DNA from: Thermoanaerobaculales bacterium
GTDB taxonomy: Bacteria > Acidobacteriota > Thermoanaerobaculia > Thermoanaerobaculales > Sulfomarinibacteraceae
Reading direction: 5' to 3'
NCBI GenBank assembly: GCA_029938595.1
Contig: JAOZUP010000076.1
Span: forward strand, 1-12,694
Length of the DNA: 12,694 nucleotides
The position numbers and the translations under genes were made by a program. Of this stretch, positions 1 through 7,336 are shown piece by piece. The stretch's first letter is position 1. The number at the start of each line of letters is the position of its first letter. Below the pieces are notes generated by a model. That model was not told where the DNA came from and searched no databases. It saw nothing but the letters and a program-made list of their open reading frames with translations.

Positions 1-37
1 CATCTCCTACTCCATACCGGTTTTAACCGGCGCTATC

Positions 38-232
38 GGGCGTCAGCCCCAGGAACACGGAACGAAAAATCCTCAAGCCGCGAAGCGGCGACAGACGACC
101 GGAAGATGATGGCTGCGGCTGGTGCCGCAGCCGCAATCTGTCGCCCCCTTTCGGGGGCTTCTGGGTGTTGTGATACGCGGTACCTGGGGCTGACGCCCCA
201 GGCTATGAATCTATCGCGCCTTCGGCGCTCGA
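38..232. repeat. Structured noncoding repeat with nested hairpins
   Basis: No convincing gene is present here; the short open frames across it have repeat-like composition and no family character. The sequence is built from nested inverted repeats. A 16-bp perfect outer pair lies at 38-53 and 183-198. Inside it is a 9-bp pair at 87-95 and 137-145. Local hairpins lie at 77-89 (5-bp stem, GAA loop), 111-132 (9-bp perfect stem, 4-nt loop), 143-158 (6-bp stem), 183-202 (7-bp stem) and 216-228 (5-bp stem, TTC loop). Such GC-rich hairpin strings resemble dispersed intergenic elements (MITE or REP-like) seen in Acidobacteriota and Planctomycetes genomes; that resemblance is from memory. No target-site duplication or transposase is visible. 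The exact boundaries are uncertain. Confidence 0.55.
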
Positions 233-397
233 CCATATTCTCGATTCTCGTGCCCGGCTCCCGGAAATCTCCCGAGACTCATTCTGGTTGGTCGAACCCG
301 CCTCGGCTCGTGAAGCGCTGATAGCTCCTAAAGTAACTTCACGGAGTTATTTCCTCGGTGTCTCCCGGGGAATCGCGGGTGGGGCACTGATGACCGA
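233..397. other. Intergenic stretch with no recognised feature
   Basis: This is the remainder of the non-genic left end, between the structured repeat and the stop codon of the last gene. I see no RNA gene, promoter or strong terminator. A weak AT-rich imperfect hairpin at 330-352 lacks a U-run in the direction of the operon. Confidence 0.4.
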
Positions 398-1507
398 TCA
401 CTGGTCACTTGCTGAGCCTCGCAACACGCGCCGAACGACCTCTGCTTTCTCCGAATCGGCCTCGATCGCGTCCCAGTTCCAGAAGACGACACCGGCCGAC
501 GGCGGCGCCAGCGCCGCCCGCAGGCACGCCTCGAATTCCGCTGCCGCAAAGCTCTCCCCCTCGCGGTAGGCGCTCGCGACCTGGATGCTCGGCAGCACCG
601 GGCATGCCGCCTGCCGTGCCGTATCGCCGACCACCGACGCGATCCATTCGGGCGGGCGGTGGAGCATGAAGGAGTAGGCCATCGGCGACAGGTAATCGGC
701 GAGCTCTCCGAGGGCGGCCCGCTCCTGGCCGGCGATGCGGGTGATGGCGCCGTCGTAGTCGGTCGTACGCCACGGCACAACGTGGATGTTGATCAGGATG
801 TTGGGCTCGATCCCGCGCACCGCCGACACGATCTCCTCGACCATCGAGGTGATGGTGCGGCACTTGAAGCGGATCCATTCCTCGCCGGCGTTGGCCGCGA
901 TCCAGGCGGCCGCACGCTGCGGCTGAGGCGGGATCGAAAGGGTCGGCACTCCCGAAAAGACCGAGAAGCCTTGCAGGCAGTGGGAGCAGTAGCAGGCATC
1001 CGGGAGGGTGGCGGGATCGCGATCCGGCGCCACCATCTCCCAGAAAACAAAGTCACGGATGAAGTCGATGCTGAGGCCGTCGGGCTGGAGCCGGCGCACG
1101 ATCTCCCGCGCCTCCTCGACCCGCCGGGCCCGGAAATCGGCGCGCGAGGGACAGGCAAACTCGACCCAATCCTCCTTCGCCCTCGCACCTTCAGCGGTGA
1201 CCGCCCACAGGTCCGGATCCTCGGCCAGCTCCTCCGGCGCGAAGAAGACCGGGAAGATAACGAAGAGACCCGTGCCCGTCTCCTTGGCCAGCGCCCGGAA
1301 CCCCTCCCTCGAGGAGAGCTCCTCACCGGCAAAGACAGTGTCGACCCCGAGCTCCCGCCAGTCGGCGAAGAGCTCCCGAAGGTCACGCTCGGTGTCGTAG
1401 ATCTTGACCCCAACGATGGGCCTGTCCTTTTCGATCTCAGGTGCGGGCGCGGCCTGGCAGCCGAGCGCCGCCGCTGCGAGTGCCGCCCCGAGCGCAACCT
1501 TGATCAT
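398..1507 (-). CDS. Lipoprotein, putative TIM-barrel glycoside hydrolase-like protein
   Basis: A 369-residue protein with an N-terminal hydrophobic segment ending in ALGC (Cys17), a plausible though not perfect lipobox, so probably an envelope lipoprotein. The mature part looks like a (beta/alpha)8 barrel of the poorly characterised glycosidase-like (GHL) type. It opens with a strand around IVGVKIY (31-37), then has LFVIFPVFF (81-89), the strand-end acidic motif DGLSIDFIRDF (143-153, Asp148 a candidate catalytic residue), YLSPMAY (272-278) and VFWNWDAIEAD (341-351). A CYCSHC cluster (172-177) resembles the cysteine-rich CxxCxxxF stretch seen in some GHL proteins and could bind metal or form disulfides. 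The start is chosen because its ATG overlaps the upstream stop as ATGA and begins the signal peptide; the frame stays open further upstream without sense. It is the last gene of the operon. The substrate is unknown; the family call is by pattern only. Confidence 0.8.
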   Translation of the reverse strand: MIKVALGAALAAAALGCQAAPAPEIEKDRPIVGVKIYDTERDLRELFADWRELGVDTVFAGEELSSREGFRALAKETGTGLFVIFPVFFAPEELAEDPDLWAVTAEGARAKEDWVEFACPSRADFRARRVEEAREIVRRLQPDGLSIDFIRDFVFWEMVAPDRDPATLPDACYCSHCLQGFSVFSGVPTLSIPPQPQRAAAWIAANAGEEWIRFKCRTITSMVEEIVSAVRGIEPNILINIHVVPWRTTDYDGAITRIAGQERAALGELADYLSPMAYSFMLHRPPEWIASVVGDTARQAACPVLPSIQVASAYREGESFAAAEFEACLRAALAPPSAGVVFWNWDAIEADSEKAEVVRRVLRGSASDQ

Positions 1508-2397
1508 CGCGAGCCTTCGCCCGCCTGCGGAGGGAAGAGCTCGAGGACCGTGAAGTCCACCCAGTAGAGCCCTTCGGTGTTGGGCACCCGATCGAGGATC
1601 GCGCGGCCGATGTCGCCGGGTGGGTCGTCGAGCTTGGACCACCACGGCTTGTCGGAGATGTAGCCGTACTGGAAAGCCACAGGGGCCGGGGCAAAGGCGC
1701 GTCCCCACTCGGCAAACTCGTCCACCATCGCTTCGAGCGACGGCAGGATCTGGCTGTCGTCAATGAAGAGCAGACCCTCACGAGCGGTCGGCGGCATCTT
1801 GCCGATCTCCCAGTGTTTGAGGAAGAGGCGGTAGTCGGGGTCGTGCTCTCGCGCCGCCGCGAGCCAGGCCTTCGCCTCAACGTCGGTGACCGCCCTGCCC
1901 TCCGGCTGCTCGGTCGACTCGAACCACTCCACGTCGACGCCAATGCCCACCACCGACGGGTGGTGGGAGTATCGGTCGAGAACGATGTGGATCAGCGCCT
2001 CCACCGGCGCGTGGCCCGGCTCCACCTGTAGCCACACCCGGAAGCCGGCCTCGTCGAAGAGATCGAGGGCAGCCTCGTTCTCATCCGTTTCGGAACCCAC
2101 GATCAACGGATGGTCGCCATCGACCGGAAAGTTGAGGAGGGTGCCGTCGCCTTTCAGCCGACCGACAATCCACACCGTCTCGCCGACCGCACCGGGAAAA
2201 CGCGCCGCCATTTCCTGTCCGACCCGTAACCAGTACGCCGGCCCCGGGTCCCAGTCCGGCCCGTAAGCCGAGTAGCGGAAGCCCGCGCCGAGAGGTCTTT
2301 CACCGGTCTCCACGGCGGCGTCCTTCCCGGTGGCACAGCCCGCAACAACAACGATCAGGACCAGACTCAACCCACGTACAATTGACTTCAGCTTCAT
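1504..2397 (-). CDS. Lipoprotein of unknown function, possible glycosidase-like barrel
   Basis: A 297-residue protein with a textbook lipoprotein signal: Lys-rich start, hydrophobic core, and lipobox VAGC with Cys21. I cannot assign a named family. The mature chain alternates short hydrophobic strands with helices as in a (beta/alpha) barrel: VWIVGR (75-80), VWLQVEPG (121-128), GIGVDVEWFE (151-160), YRLFLKHWE (189-197), LLFIDDSQ (209-216), VAFQYGY (240-246) and LYWVDFT (277-283). Asp155 and Glu157 at the end of a central strand, Glu126 and Asp213/Asp214 are candidate active-site acids; Trp, Tyr and Phe are frequent, as in sugar-binding clefts. The ATG at 2397 is preferred over an in-frame GTG at 2409 because GGAGG lies 5 nt before the ATG. 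Its stop overlaps the next start as ATGA, implying translational coupling with the following lipoprotein. A shared job on one glycan is inference. Confidence 0.75.
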   Translation of the reverse strand: MKLKSIVRGLSLVLIVVVAGCATGKDAAVETGERPLGAGFRYSAYGPDWDPGPAYWLRVGQEMAARFPGAVGETVWIVGRLKGDGTLLNFPVDGDHPLIVGSETDENEAALDLFDEAGFRVWLQVEPGHAPVEALIHIVLDRYSHHPSVVGIGVDVEWFESTEQPEGRAVTDVEAKAWLAAAREHDPDYRLFLKHWEIGKMPPTAREGLLFIDDSQILPSLEAMVDEFAEWGRAFAPAPVAFQYGYISDKPWWSKLDDPPGDIGRAILDRVPNTEGLYWVDFTVLELFPPQAGEGSR

Positions 2398-2402
2398 CCT
2401 TG

Positions 2403-2407
2403 CCTCC
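2403..2407 (-). promoter_or_regulatory. Shine-Dalgarno that decides the start at 2397
   Basis: The sequence GGAGG sits 5 nt upstream of the ATG at 2397. It overlaps the alternative GTG start at 2409, which itself has no good ribosome-binding site. This places the start at the ATG that begins the lipoprotein signal peptide. Confidence 0.7.
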
Positions 2408-2421
2408 ACCAGATCAACTCG

Positions 2422-3279
2422 TTAACGATCACCAATTGCGTCGATAAACAGCGCCGCCGCTCCGAGTACGGCGGCGTTTTCCAGCGTGCTCGGTGCCATC
2501 ACCAGCCGCTCGACGACATGCGGGTAGGCGAACCGCTCAAGCCCCCGGCACAGACCGGTCTCGAAGAGATCGAAGGCGGCGCTGATCGAGCCGCCGAAAA
2601 TCACCGCCTGCGGATCGTAGGCGTAGAGCGCGATCATCACCGCTTCCGAGAGCTCGGATCCGTAACGCTCAAAGACCTCGAGGGACTCGGCTTCCCCCGT
2701 ACGCGCCTGCCGGTAGACCTCGTCCCCGGCCGCACCACACTCCCTCTGGAAGAACTGGCCGGAGCAGTAGTCCTCGAGGGTCAGCCCCTTGTGGGCCATC
2801 ATCCCGATCTCGCCGGCACCGCAGTTGGCGCCACTGTAGAGCCGGCCCTCGATGATCACCCCGGTGCCGAGACCGGTGCCGAGGGTCATGCCGACCAGAT
2901 TGCGGAAACCCAGCCCTTTACCGAAGACATGCTCGCCGACGGCGAAGGCGTTGGCGTCATTGTTGACGGCGGCGGGAACCCCGAAGCGATCCTCGAGCGC
3001 TGCCTTGAGATGGACCTCCTTCCAGGAGGGAATGTTCTCGACGTCAAAGACGATTCCCTCGGCCACGTCGACGACCGACGGCACGCCACAACCGATGCCC
3101 ACCACCGAGGGGTCGAAGACCTCGGTGATGGTGTCAACGATCGAAGCCAGTACGACATCGGCCGCCTCCTCGGACGGCACGTCGCTGCGCGCCATCCGCC
3201 GTACCTCGCCGCCGGCAACCGCGCCAACCGACACCTTGGTGCCGCCGAGGTCGACACCGATGATGGTCTCGCCGGCCAT
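2422..3279 (-). CDS. ROK family sugar kinase without the usual zinc motif
   Basis: A 285-residue cytoplasmic kinase of the ROK family, whose members phosphorylate glucose, fructose, N-acetylglucosamine, N-acetylmannosamine or related sugars with ATP. Visible motifs are the N-terminal phosphate-binding DLGGTK (10-15), the catalytic Asp108 in VNNDANAFAVGEH (105-117), the glycine-rich GTGLGTG (134-140), the ROK signature region GAGEIGMMAHKG (154-165) and the C-terminal adenosine-site segment VIFGGSIS (226-233). The canonical CxCGxxGCxE zinc cluster is missing; the matching place reads LEDYCSGQFF (168-177). Length fits the family. The ATG lies 4 nt after the transporter stop (TGACGAGATG), so the two are almost certainly co-translated. 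Given the neighbouring glucosaminidase-type GH2 enzyme and sugar transporter, a role in trapping the imported monosaccharide (glucosamine or another hexose) is likely, but substrate cannot be read from sequence. Confidence 0.92.
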   Translation of the reverse strand: MAGETIIGVDLGGTKVSVGAVAGGEVRRMARSDVPSEEAADVVLASIVDTITEVFDPSVVGIGCGVPSVVDVAEGIVFDVENIPSWKEVHLKAALEDRFGVPAAVNNDANAFAVGEHVFGKGLGFRNLVGMTLGTGLGTGVIIEGRLYSGANCGAGEIGMMAHKGLTLEDYCSGQFFQRECGAAGDEVYRQARTGEAESLEVFERYGSELSEAVMIALYAYDPQAVIFGGSISAAFDLFETGLCRGLERFAYPHVVERLVMAPSTLENAAVLGAAALFIDAIGDR

Positions 3280-3283
3280 CTCG

Positions 3284-4561
3284 TCAGCGGGCCTTGCGGC
3301 CGGTCAGCGAGCGCCAGAGTTCCGCCGGGCTGACGATGGCGTTGTCGATCAGCGGCTTGGCCCAGAAGCCGATCGAGAGTATGTATCCCATGCTCACGAA
3401 GAGAACGGTCATGCCGACCCGGAGGCCGAAGTGGTCTCCCAACAAGCCCACCAGCGCCGACACTACCGCGCCGCCGACGATGCCGGTGCACAGGATCCCG
3501 GAGAACGAGCCGTGGTGCTCGGCGACCGAGTTCAACGCCAGCGAGAAGATCACCGACCACATCACCGACAGGAAGAACCCAACCATCATGAAGGCGATGT
3601 AGGAGACGCCGGTCGAACCGAAGAGGGCGACGCCGAGGCTGATCATTGCCGCGGCCGAGAACCAGACGAGTACCTTGCGCGCGTCGATGAGCTTGAGGAG
3701 CACCAGCCCCAGCAGGCAGCCGGCGGTGAGCAATCCCCAGAAGTACGACACCACGCGGGCGCCCTCGACCTGGGGATCGAGCCCGTGGTAGGTCTCCAGA
3801 AAGCGCGACACCCAGTTGGCGACCCCCTGCTCGGTTCCGACATAGGCGAAGATGCCGAAGAAGAAGAGCCACACGTAGCGGTCCTTGAGAAGCTCGCGGT
3901 AGGACGAAGCGGCACCGGCCTTTTCGTCCTCCTTGAGCTCGACCTTTGGCAGGCGGACGACAAAGAGGACCAGGATCATCGCCAGGGTGACCACGGTGAA
4001 GACCCAGTAGAGCGACACCCACGGCAGATCCGACGGCACCAGCCGCGCCAGCAAACCGAGCACGCCTCCGCCGGCGGTCTCGTCGCCGTGGAGGTTGGTC
4101 ACCAGGTACGAGTAGACGTGGGGGCTCAAGAACGAGGCCGAACCGAAGACCAGCTGCGCCGCCACCGAGTAAAAGGCGAAGTTCTCCTCGCCGCCGGCCA
4201 CCCGCAGGAGCGGATTGATGGCGACCTGGAGCATCGTCATGCCGACGCCGATCATGAAGAGCGATATCAGGGCCACCGTGAAGGTCGGGATCGACGCGAA
4301 GAGGAAGGAGCCGGCGAATGCGAGCACGAATGCTGCAATCAATATCGGCTTCTGCCCGAAACGGTCGAGCAGGAACCCGGCCGGGATCGACATCACGCCG
4401 TAGGCGACAAAGAAGCTGAAGGGAAGGAAGCCGGCCAGGGTGAGGCTGAGGCTGAATCCCTTGATGATGTCCGGCACCAGCGGTCCAAGGATGTTCGTAA
4501 TGAACGAGATCACGAAGAAGATCAGAAAGACCAGAAGGACGATTCCCATGCTGCGTTTCAT
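3284..4561 (-). CDS. MFS sugar transporter, FucP-like FHS group
   Basis: A 425-residue inner-membrane transporter with about twelve hydrophobic segments, of Major Facilitator type and most like the fucose/glucose/galactose:H+ symporter (FHS) group. Supporting motifs are the inter-helix signature PAGFLLDRFGQKPIL (60-74), LQVAINPLLRVAG (111-123), YVGTEQGVANW (240-250) and SVMWSVIFSLALN (332-344) followed by a GGAVVSALVGLLGD-type segment (363-376), all in the positions expected for FHS proteins. The loop around 203-225 is charged, as expected for the central cytoplasmic loop. The ATG at 4561 has AGGA 8 nt upstream; an in-frame ATG at 4597 would add 12 polar residues and has no better site. The 4-nt gap to the ROK kinase points to coupled uptake and phosphorylation of one sugar. 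The sugar is unknown; a neutral or amino hexose is inferred from context. Confidence 0.9.
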   Translation of the reverse strand: MKRSMGIVLLVFLIFFVISFITNILGPLVPDIIKGFSLSLTLAGFLPFSFFVAYGVMSIPAGFLLDRFGQKPILIAAFVLAFAGSFLFASIPTFTVALISLFMIGVGMTMLQVAINPLLRVAGGEENFAFYSVAAQLVFGSASFLSPHVYSYLVTNLHGDETAGGGVLGLLARLVPSDLPWVSLYWVFTVVTLAMILVLFVVRLPKVELKEDEKAGAASSYRELLKDRYVWLFFFGIFAYVGTEQGVANWVSRFLETYHGLDPQVEGARVVSYFWGLLTAGCLLGLVLLKLIDARKVLVWFSAAAMISLGVALFGSTGVSYIAFMMVGFFLSVMWSVIFSLALNSVAEHHGSFSGILCTGIVGGAVVSALVGLLGDHFGLRVGMTVLFVSMGYILSIGFWAKPLIDNAIVSPAELWRSLTGRKAR

Positions 4562-4597
4562 ATAACAAGTCCTTTCAACGTCACCACGGTGTTGCAT

Positions 4598-4673
4598 CCG
4601 TACCCGTACCCGATCGCCAGATTCGGCATCCCCAACCCGCCCTATCGGGATCGGGAACGGAGACGGGTACGGG
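4598..4673. repeat. Intergenic imperfect inverted repeat
   Basis: The gap between the GH2 gene and the transporter gene holds two arms rich in CCCGTACCCGT-type units: about 4598-4615 on the left, and 4649-4673 on the right in reverse complement, the latter carrying a few extra bases. The right arm ends 5 nt from the GH2 stop codon. It may be a dispersed intergenic palindrome, an mRNA-stabilising hairpin between the two parts of the operon, or an attenuator. It lacks a U-tract, so it is not a classical terminator. Confidence 0.5.
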
Positions 4674-4678
4674 ATTCA

Positions 4679-7324
4679 TCATTTGGCCAGATTCAGCTCC
4701 CGAGCAGCCACGTTCCACCCCTGAAGCACAAGCGTCGCGCCAATAACATTGCCCGTAGTCGGAAGGAGCGCGGTCAGCTCGCGGCTCTCACCGGGGAGGA
4801 TCGAAACGTAGTTGTCATTCCACAGGACCGGCAGGATCGAGCGGCCCCCGGCATCGACGATCCTGAGCTCGACAAAGAAGGCGAGGGCGTCGGAGGGGTT
4901 CGAAAGCAGCACCGTGACCTCAGCTCCTTTTTCACCAGGCAACACGTCGGTCGATGCCTCGAGCACGACCTCGGGGAGATCATCCAGGGCCGCAAAGTCG
5001 GCAAACCCCTTTGTCGGAGTGACGAACCACTGGTTGTTCTCGTAGTCCAGGACGTCAGGCCGGGTCGACAACCAGTAGAAATTGCGGGCTACCTCGGCAT
5101 CCGAGGCGTCGTGCAACACCAAATCGAGGAACCACACCGGGGTCGGTGACTCCAGATCGGCAAGCGGCACCAGTGGTTGTGCTTCTGCCGGCGGCAGGTC
5201 GAGGTCGAAGCTCCGGCTGAAGATCTCGTTCGCATCAAGATCGAAGGCGCGGACAACGGCCGTCAGTCCACCTTCGGCGAAGCGCGAGTCGTTGACCGCG
5301 TACACCATTTGATTGTCATAGTTGTACGCGAGACTCAAAGGCTGGCTTGCCGCGCGGGTTCCGTAGAAGGCACCGTTGGGCATCAGGTACCAGTCGTAGA
5401 GTTGCCAGTAGGTCTCGGGCCACGCCGAGTTGAGCATCCACTGGATGAGGCCGGTGGTCAGCGGCCGGTTGACGGCGAAGCTTTCGAACATCGGGCGGAT
5501 GGCCTCGTAGTTCGCCGCCTGCGCCTTGAGGAGGAACTCCTCCACCGAGTCCGACGCGCCGTAGCGCCGGTCGAGGGCCTCGACGTAGCGGTCCATGTCG
5601 TTGAACTCGTTGCGCCCGCAGTGGTAATCCCAGACTTCGTCGATCGGCCACAGGTGCTCCGGCGGAATCATTCGCTCTACGCTCTCCAGCGGCGGCGGCT
5701 GCGGCCCCGGTCCGGTCTCGGTATTGAAACCGTAGGCGCCCCCGTTTTCGGTGTCCGAGTACCAGTAGACCGGCGGCACCCAGTCGTAGGGCCCGTTCAT
5801 CTTGACCCCACTCGGACCGCTGACCTCGGACTCCAACCAACCGCAGGAGACAAGGGGCGGCCGCGTTGGGTCGACCTCCGCCAGCACCGTCTCATACCGC
5901 CGTTCGAGGTCCGGGTGGGGCAGGAGATCGCTGGCCAGCACCCAGGTGAAGATGCTCGGGTGGTTGCGCAGGTAACGTATCTGGTCGGCAAGCGAGGCCG
6001 CTACCAGATCCATTTCCTCGGTTTCCAGCACGCCGCCGTAATCCTCGCTCACCGGTTTGCCGACATACTCCTCCCACTCCCACTGGCAGCTCCAGCCAGG
6101 CATGACGAGGATGCCTTCGCGGTCGGCCGCGTCGTACAGGTAGTGGCTCGAACCCCAGAATCCCTCGAGTCGGATCGTGTTGAGGTGCATCTGCTTGACG
6201 TAGCCCAGCTGGGCGTCGATCTTCTCCGGAGTATCCGAAAGCAGCAGATCGTCGACCCAGCCGCCACCGCGGATCAGCACCTCCTGTCCGTTGACCGTGA
6301 AGCCACGGTGGCCCTCGTCGTTGAAATAGGTGGCGAACTCACGAATGCCGAAGGTGGTCTGCACCGAGTCGGAGACCCGACCGTCCACCTCGGCAGTCAT
6401 CGTCATCGAATAGAGGTTCGGCTCACCGAGGGTGTGAGGCCACCACAGACGGGGAGTATCGAACCTCAAGACGTCAAAGTCGTCGGGGGTGAACCGGAGG
6501 AGCCGGGACTCCTGCGGCGCCAGGACGACATCGGCGGCGAACGAGAGACCTTCGATCCGCCCGCTCACCGCGGTCTTCACCTCGGCGTCGCTGTGGTTCC
6601 TGATATTTGCTGACACCCGAATCTCCGCTGTTTCAAGGATGTCGAGATCGACATCGGTCTCGATGAACACATTGTTGACCGAGACGTCGCCGGTCAGCCG
6701 CAAGGTCACCGGTCGCCAGATCCCCATGTTCTCGTCGGGTGGGCGGGGGTTCCAGTCGACAAAACCGATCGTGAAGTCACCCGGATCCGGAGGAAAAACC
6801 TTGACGGCCAGCACGTTCGTTCCGGCGCTCAGGTGGCCTTTGATCCCGAGCTCGTGGACGCGGAAAGCGCCGATGACCATGTTGCGGGCGGCCAACTTCT
6901 TGCCGTTGAGCCAGATGTCAGCCGCGTAGTTGATGCCCGCGAACTGAAGGCGCGCAACCTTCTCCGCATCTTCGTCAGAGACCTCGAACTCGGTTCGGTA
7001 CCACCACGGGCCCTCGAACTGCCCGGTGTCGACGTCCTCGAGGTTTGTCCCGAAGTAGAGATCTGGGTAGAGACCGTTGGCCACGAGGGCCGCCATCGGT
7101 GTCGACGGCACCGCGGTGGTGAACCACCCGCTCGCGTCAAAACCGGTGGACGACACCACCTCACCGCTGTCGGTAACCTCGGTAGCCGATTGCAGCGACC
7201 ACCCGTGGGTCAGCGTCCTCGAGGTCGTGACCGGTCCTTCCGGCTGTGTACAGGCTGCACCGAGCACCAGGCCCGCCACCGCCATTGAAAATCTGGACAT
7301 CGAGCCGACTATTTCTCTGCGCAT
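4679..7324 (-). CDS. GH2 exo-beta-D-glucosaminidase-like lipoprotein
   Basis: An 881-residue glycoside hydrolase of family 2, closest in pattern to exo-beta-D-glucosaminidase (CsxA type), which removes glucosamine from the non-reducing ends of chitosan oligomers. An export signal ends at LGAAC (Cys25), an acceptable though atypical lipobox. Domains: N-terminal jelly roll (about 36-210, with WWYRTEF at 107-113 and ADIWLNGK at 135-142), Ig-like domain (about 213-327), TIM barrel from about 328 with the subfamily-like VNGQEVLIRGGGW (344-356), then C-terminal beta domains. In the CsxA subfamily the acid/base is an Asp; here ASD gives Asp466, and FNTETGPG gives the nucleophile Glu536. TGLIQWMLNSAWPETYW further on is also subfamily-like. 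AAGGAG 6 nt before the ATG at 7324 fixes the start. A beta-mannosidase-like specificity (mannosylglycoprotein endo-beta-mannosidase) remains the main alternative. Confidence 0.9.
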   Translation of the reverse strand: MRREIVGSMSRFSMAVAGLVLGAACTQPEGPVTTSRTLTHGWSLQSATEVTDSGEVVSSTGFDASGWFTTAVPSTPMAALVANGLYPDLYFGTNLEDVDTGQFEGPWWYRTEFEVSDEDAEKVARLQFAGINYAADIWLNGKKLAARNMVIGAFRVHELGIKGHLSAGTNVLAVKVFPPDPGDFTIGFVDWNPRPPDENMGIWRPVTLRLTGDVSVNNVFIETDVDLDILETAEIRVSANIRNHSDAEVKTAVSGRIEGLSFAADVVLAPQESRLLRFTPDDFDVLRFDTPRLWWPHTLGEPNLYSMTMTAEVDGRVSDSVQTTFGIREFATYFNDEGHRGFTVNGQEVLIRGGGWVDDLLLSDTPEKIDAQLGYVKQMHLNTIRLEGFWGSSHYLYDAADREGILVMPGWSCQWEWEEYVGKPVSEDYGGVLETEEMDLVAASLADQIRYLRNHPSIFTWVLASDLLPHPDLERRYETVLAEVDPTRPPLVSCGWLESEVSGPSGVKMNGPYDWVPPVYWYSDTENGGAYGFNTETGPGPQPPPLESVERMIPPEHLWPIDEVWDYHCGRNEFNDMDRYVEALDRRYGASDSVEEFLLKAQAANYEAIRPMFESFAVNRPLTTGLIQWMLNSAWPETYWQLYDWYLMPNGAFYGTRAASQPLSLAYNYDNQMVYAVNDSRFAEGGLTAVVRAFDLDANEIFSRSFDLDLPPAEAQPLVPLADLESPTPVWFLDLVLHDASDAEVARNFYWLSTRPDVLDYENNQWFVTPTKGFADFAALDDLPEVVLEASTDVLPGEKGAEVTVLLSNPSDALAFFVELRIVDAGGRSILPVLWNDNYVSILPGESRELTALLPTTGNVIGATLVLQGWNVAARELNLAK

Positions 7325-7330
7325 TTGCCT

Positions 7331-7336
7331 CTCCTT
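7331..7336 (-). promoter_or_regulatory. Shine-Dalgarno of the GH2 gene
   Basis: AAGGAG lies directly after the TAG stop of the sulfatase-TPR gene and 6 nt before the GH2 ATG at 7324. This short 12-nt junction supports one transcript for both genes and selects the ATG at 7324 over the internal ATG at 7300. Confidence 0.75.

Noticed and set aside
33..321. Short open frames at the left end
   Set aside because: They lie across the hairpin-rich repeat on both strands, have Ala/Arg/Ser-rich composition and no ribosome-binding site.
330..352. Intrinsic terminator of the operon
   Set aside because: The stem is short, AT-rich and bulged, and no U-run follows it in the minus direction.
1508..1708. 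Upstream extension of the last lipoprotein gene
   Set aside because: It would overlap the preceding gene by about 200 nt and encode an Arg/Pro-rich stretch before a clear signal peptide; the ATG at 1507 fits the ATGA junction.
1920..1950. GH18-like catalytic motif in the small lipoprotein (VDVEWFE)
   Set aside because: GH18 needs DxxDxDxE; the spacing of Asp155 and Glu157 does not fit and Phe159 stands where the catalytic Glu would be.
2852..5149. A 765-codon open frame on the plus strand
   Set aside because: It runs antisense to the kinase, transporter and GH2 genes, has low-complexity His/Glu/Arg-rich composition and no family motif; it is a by-product of GC-rich codon use.
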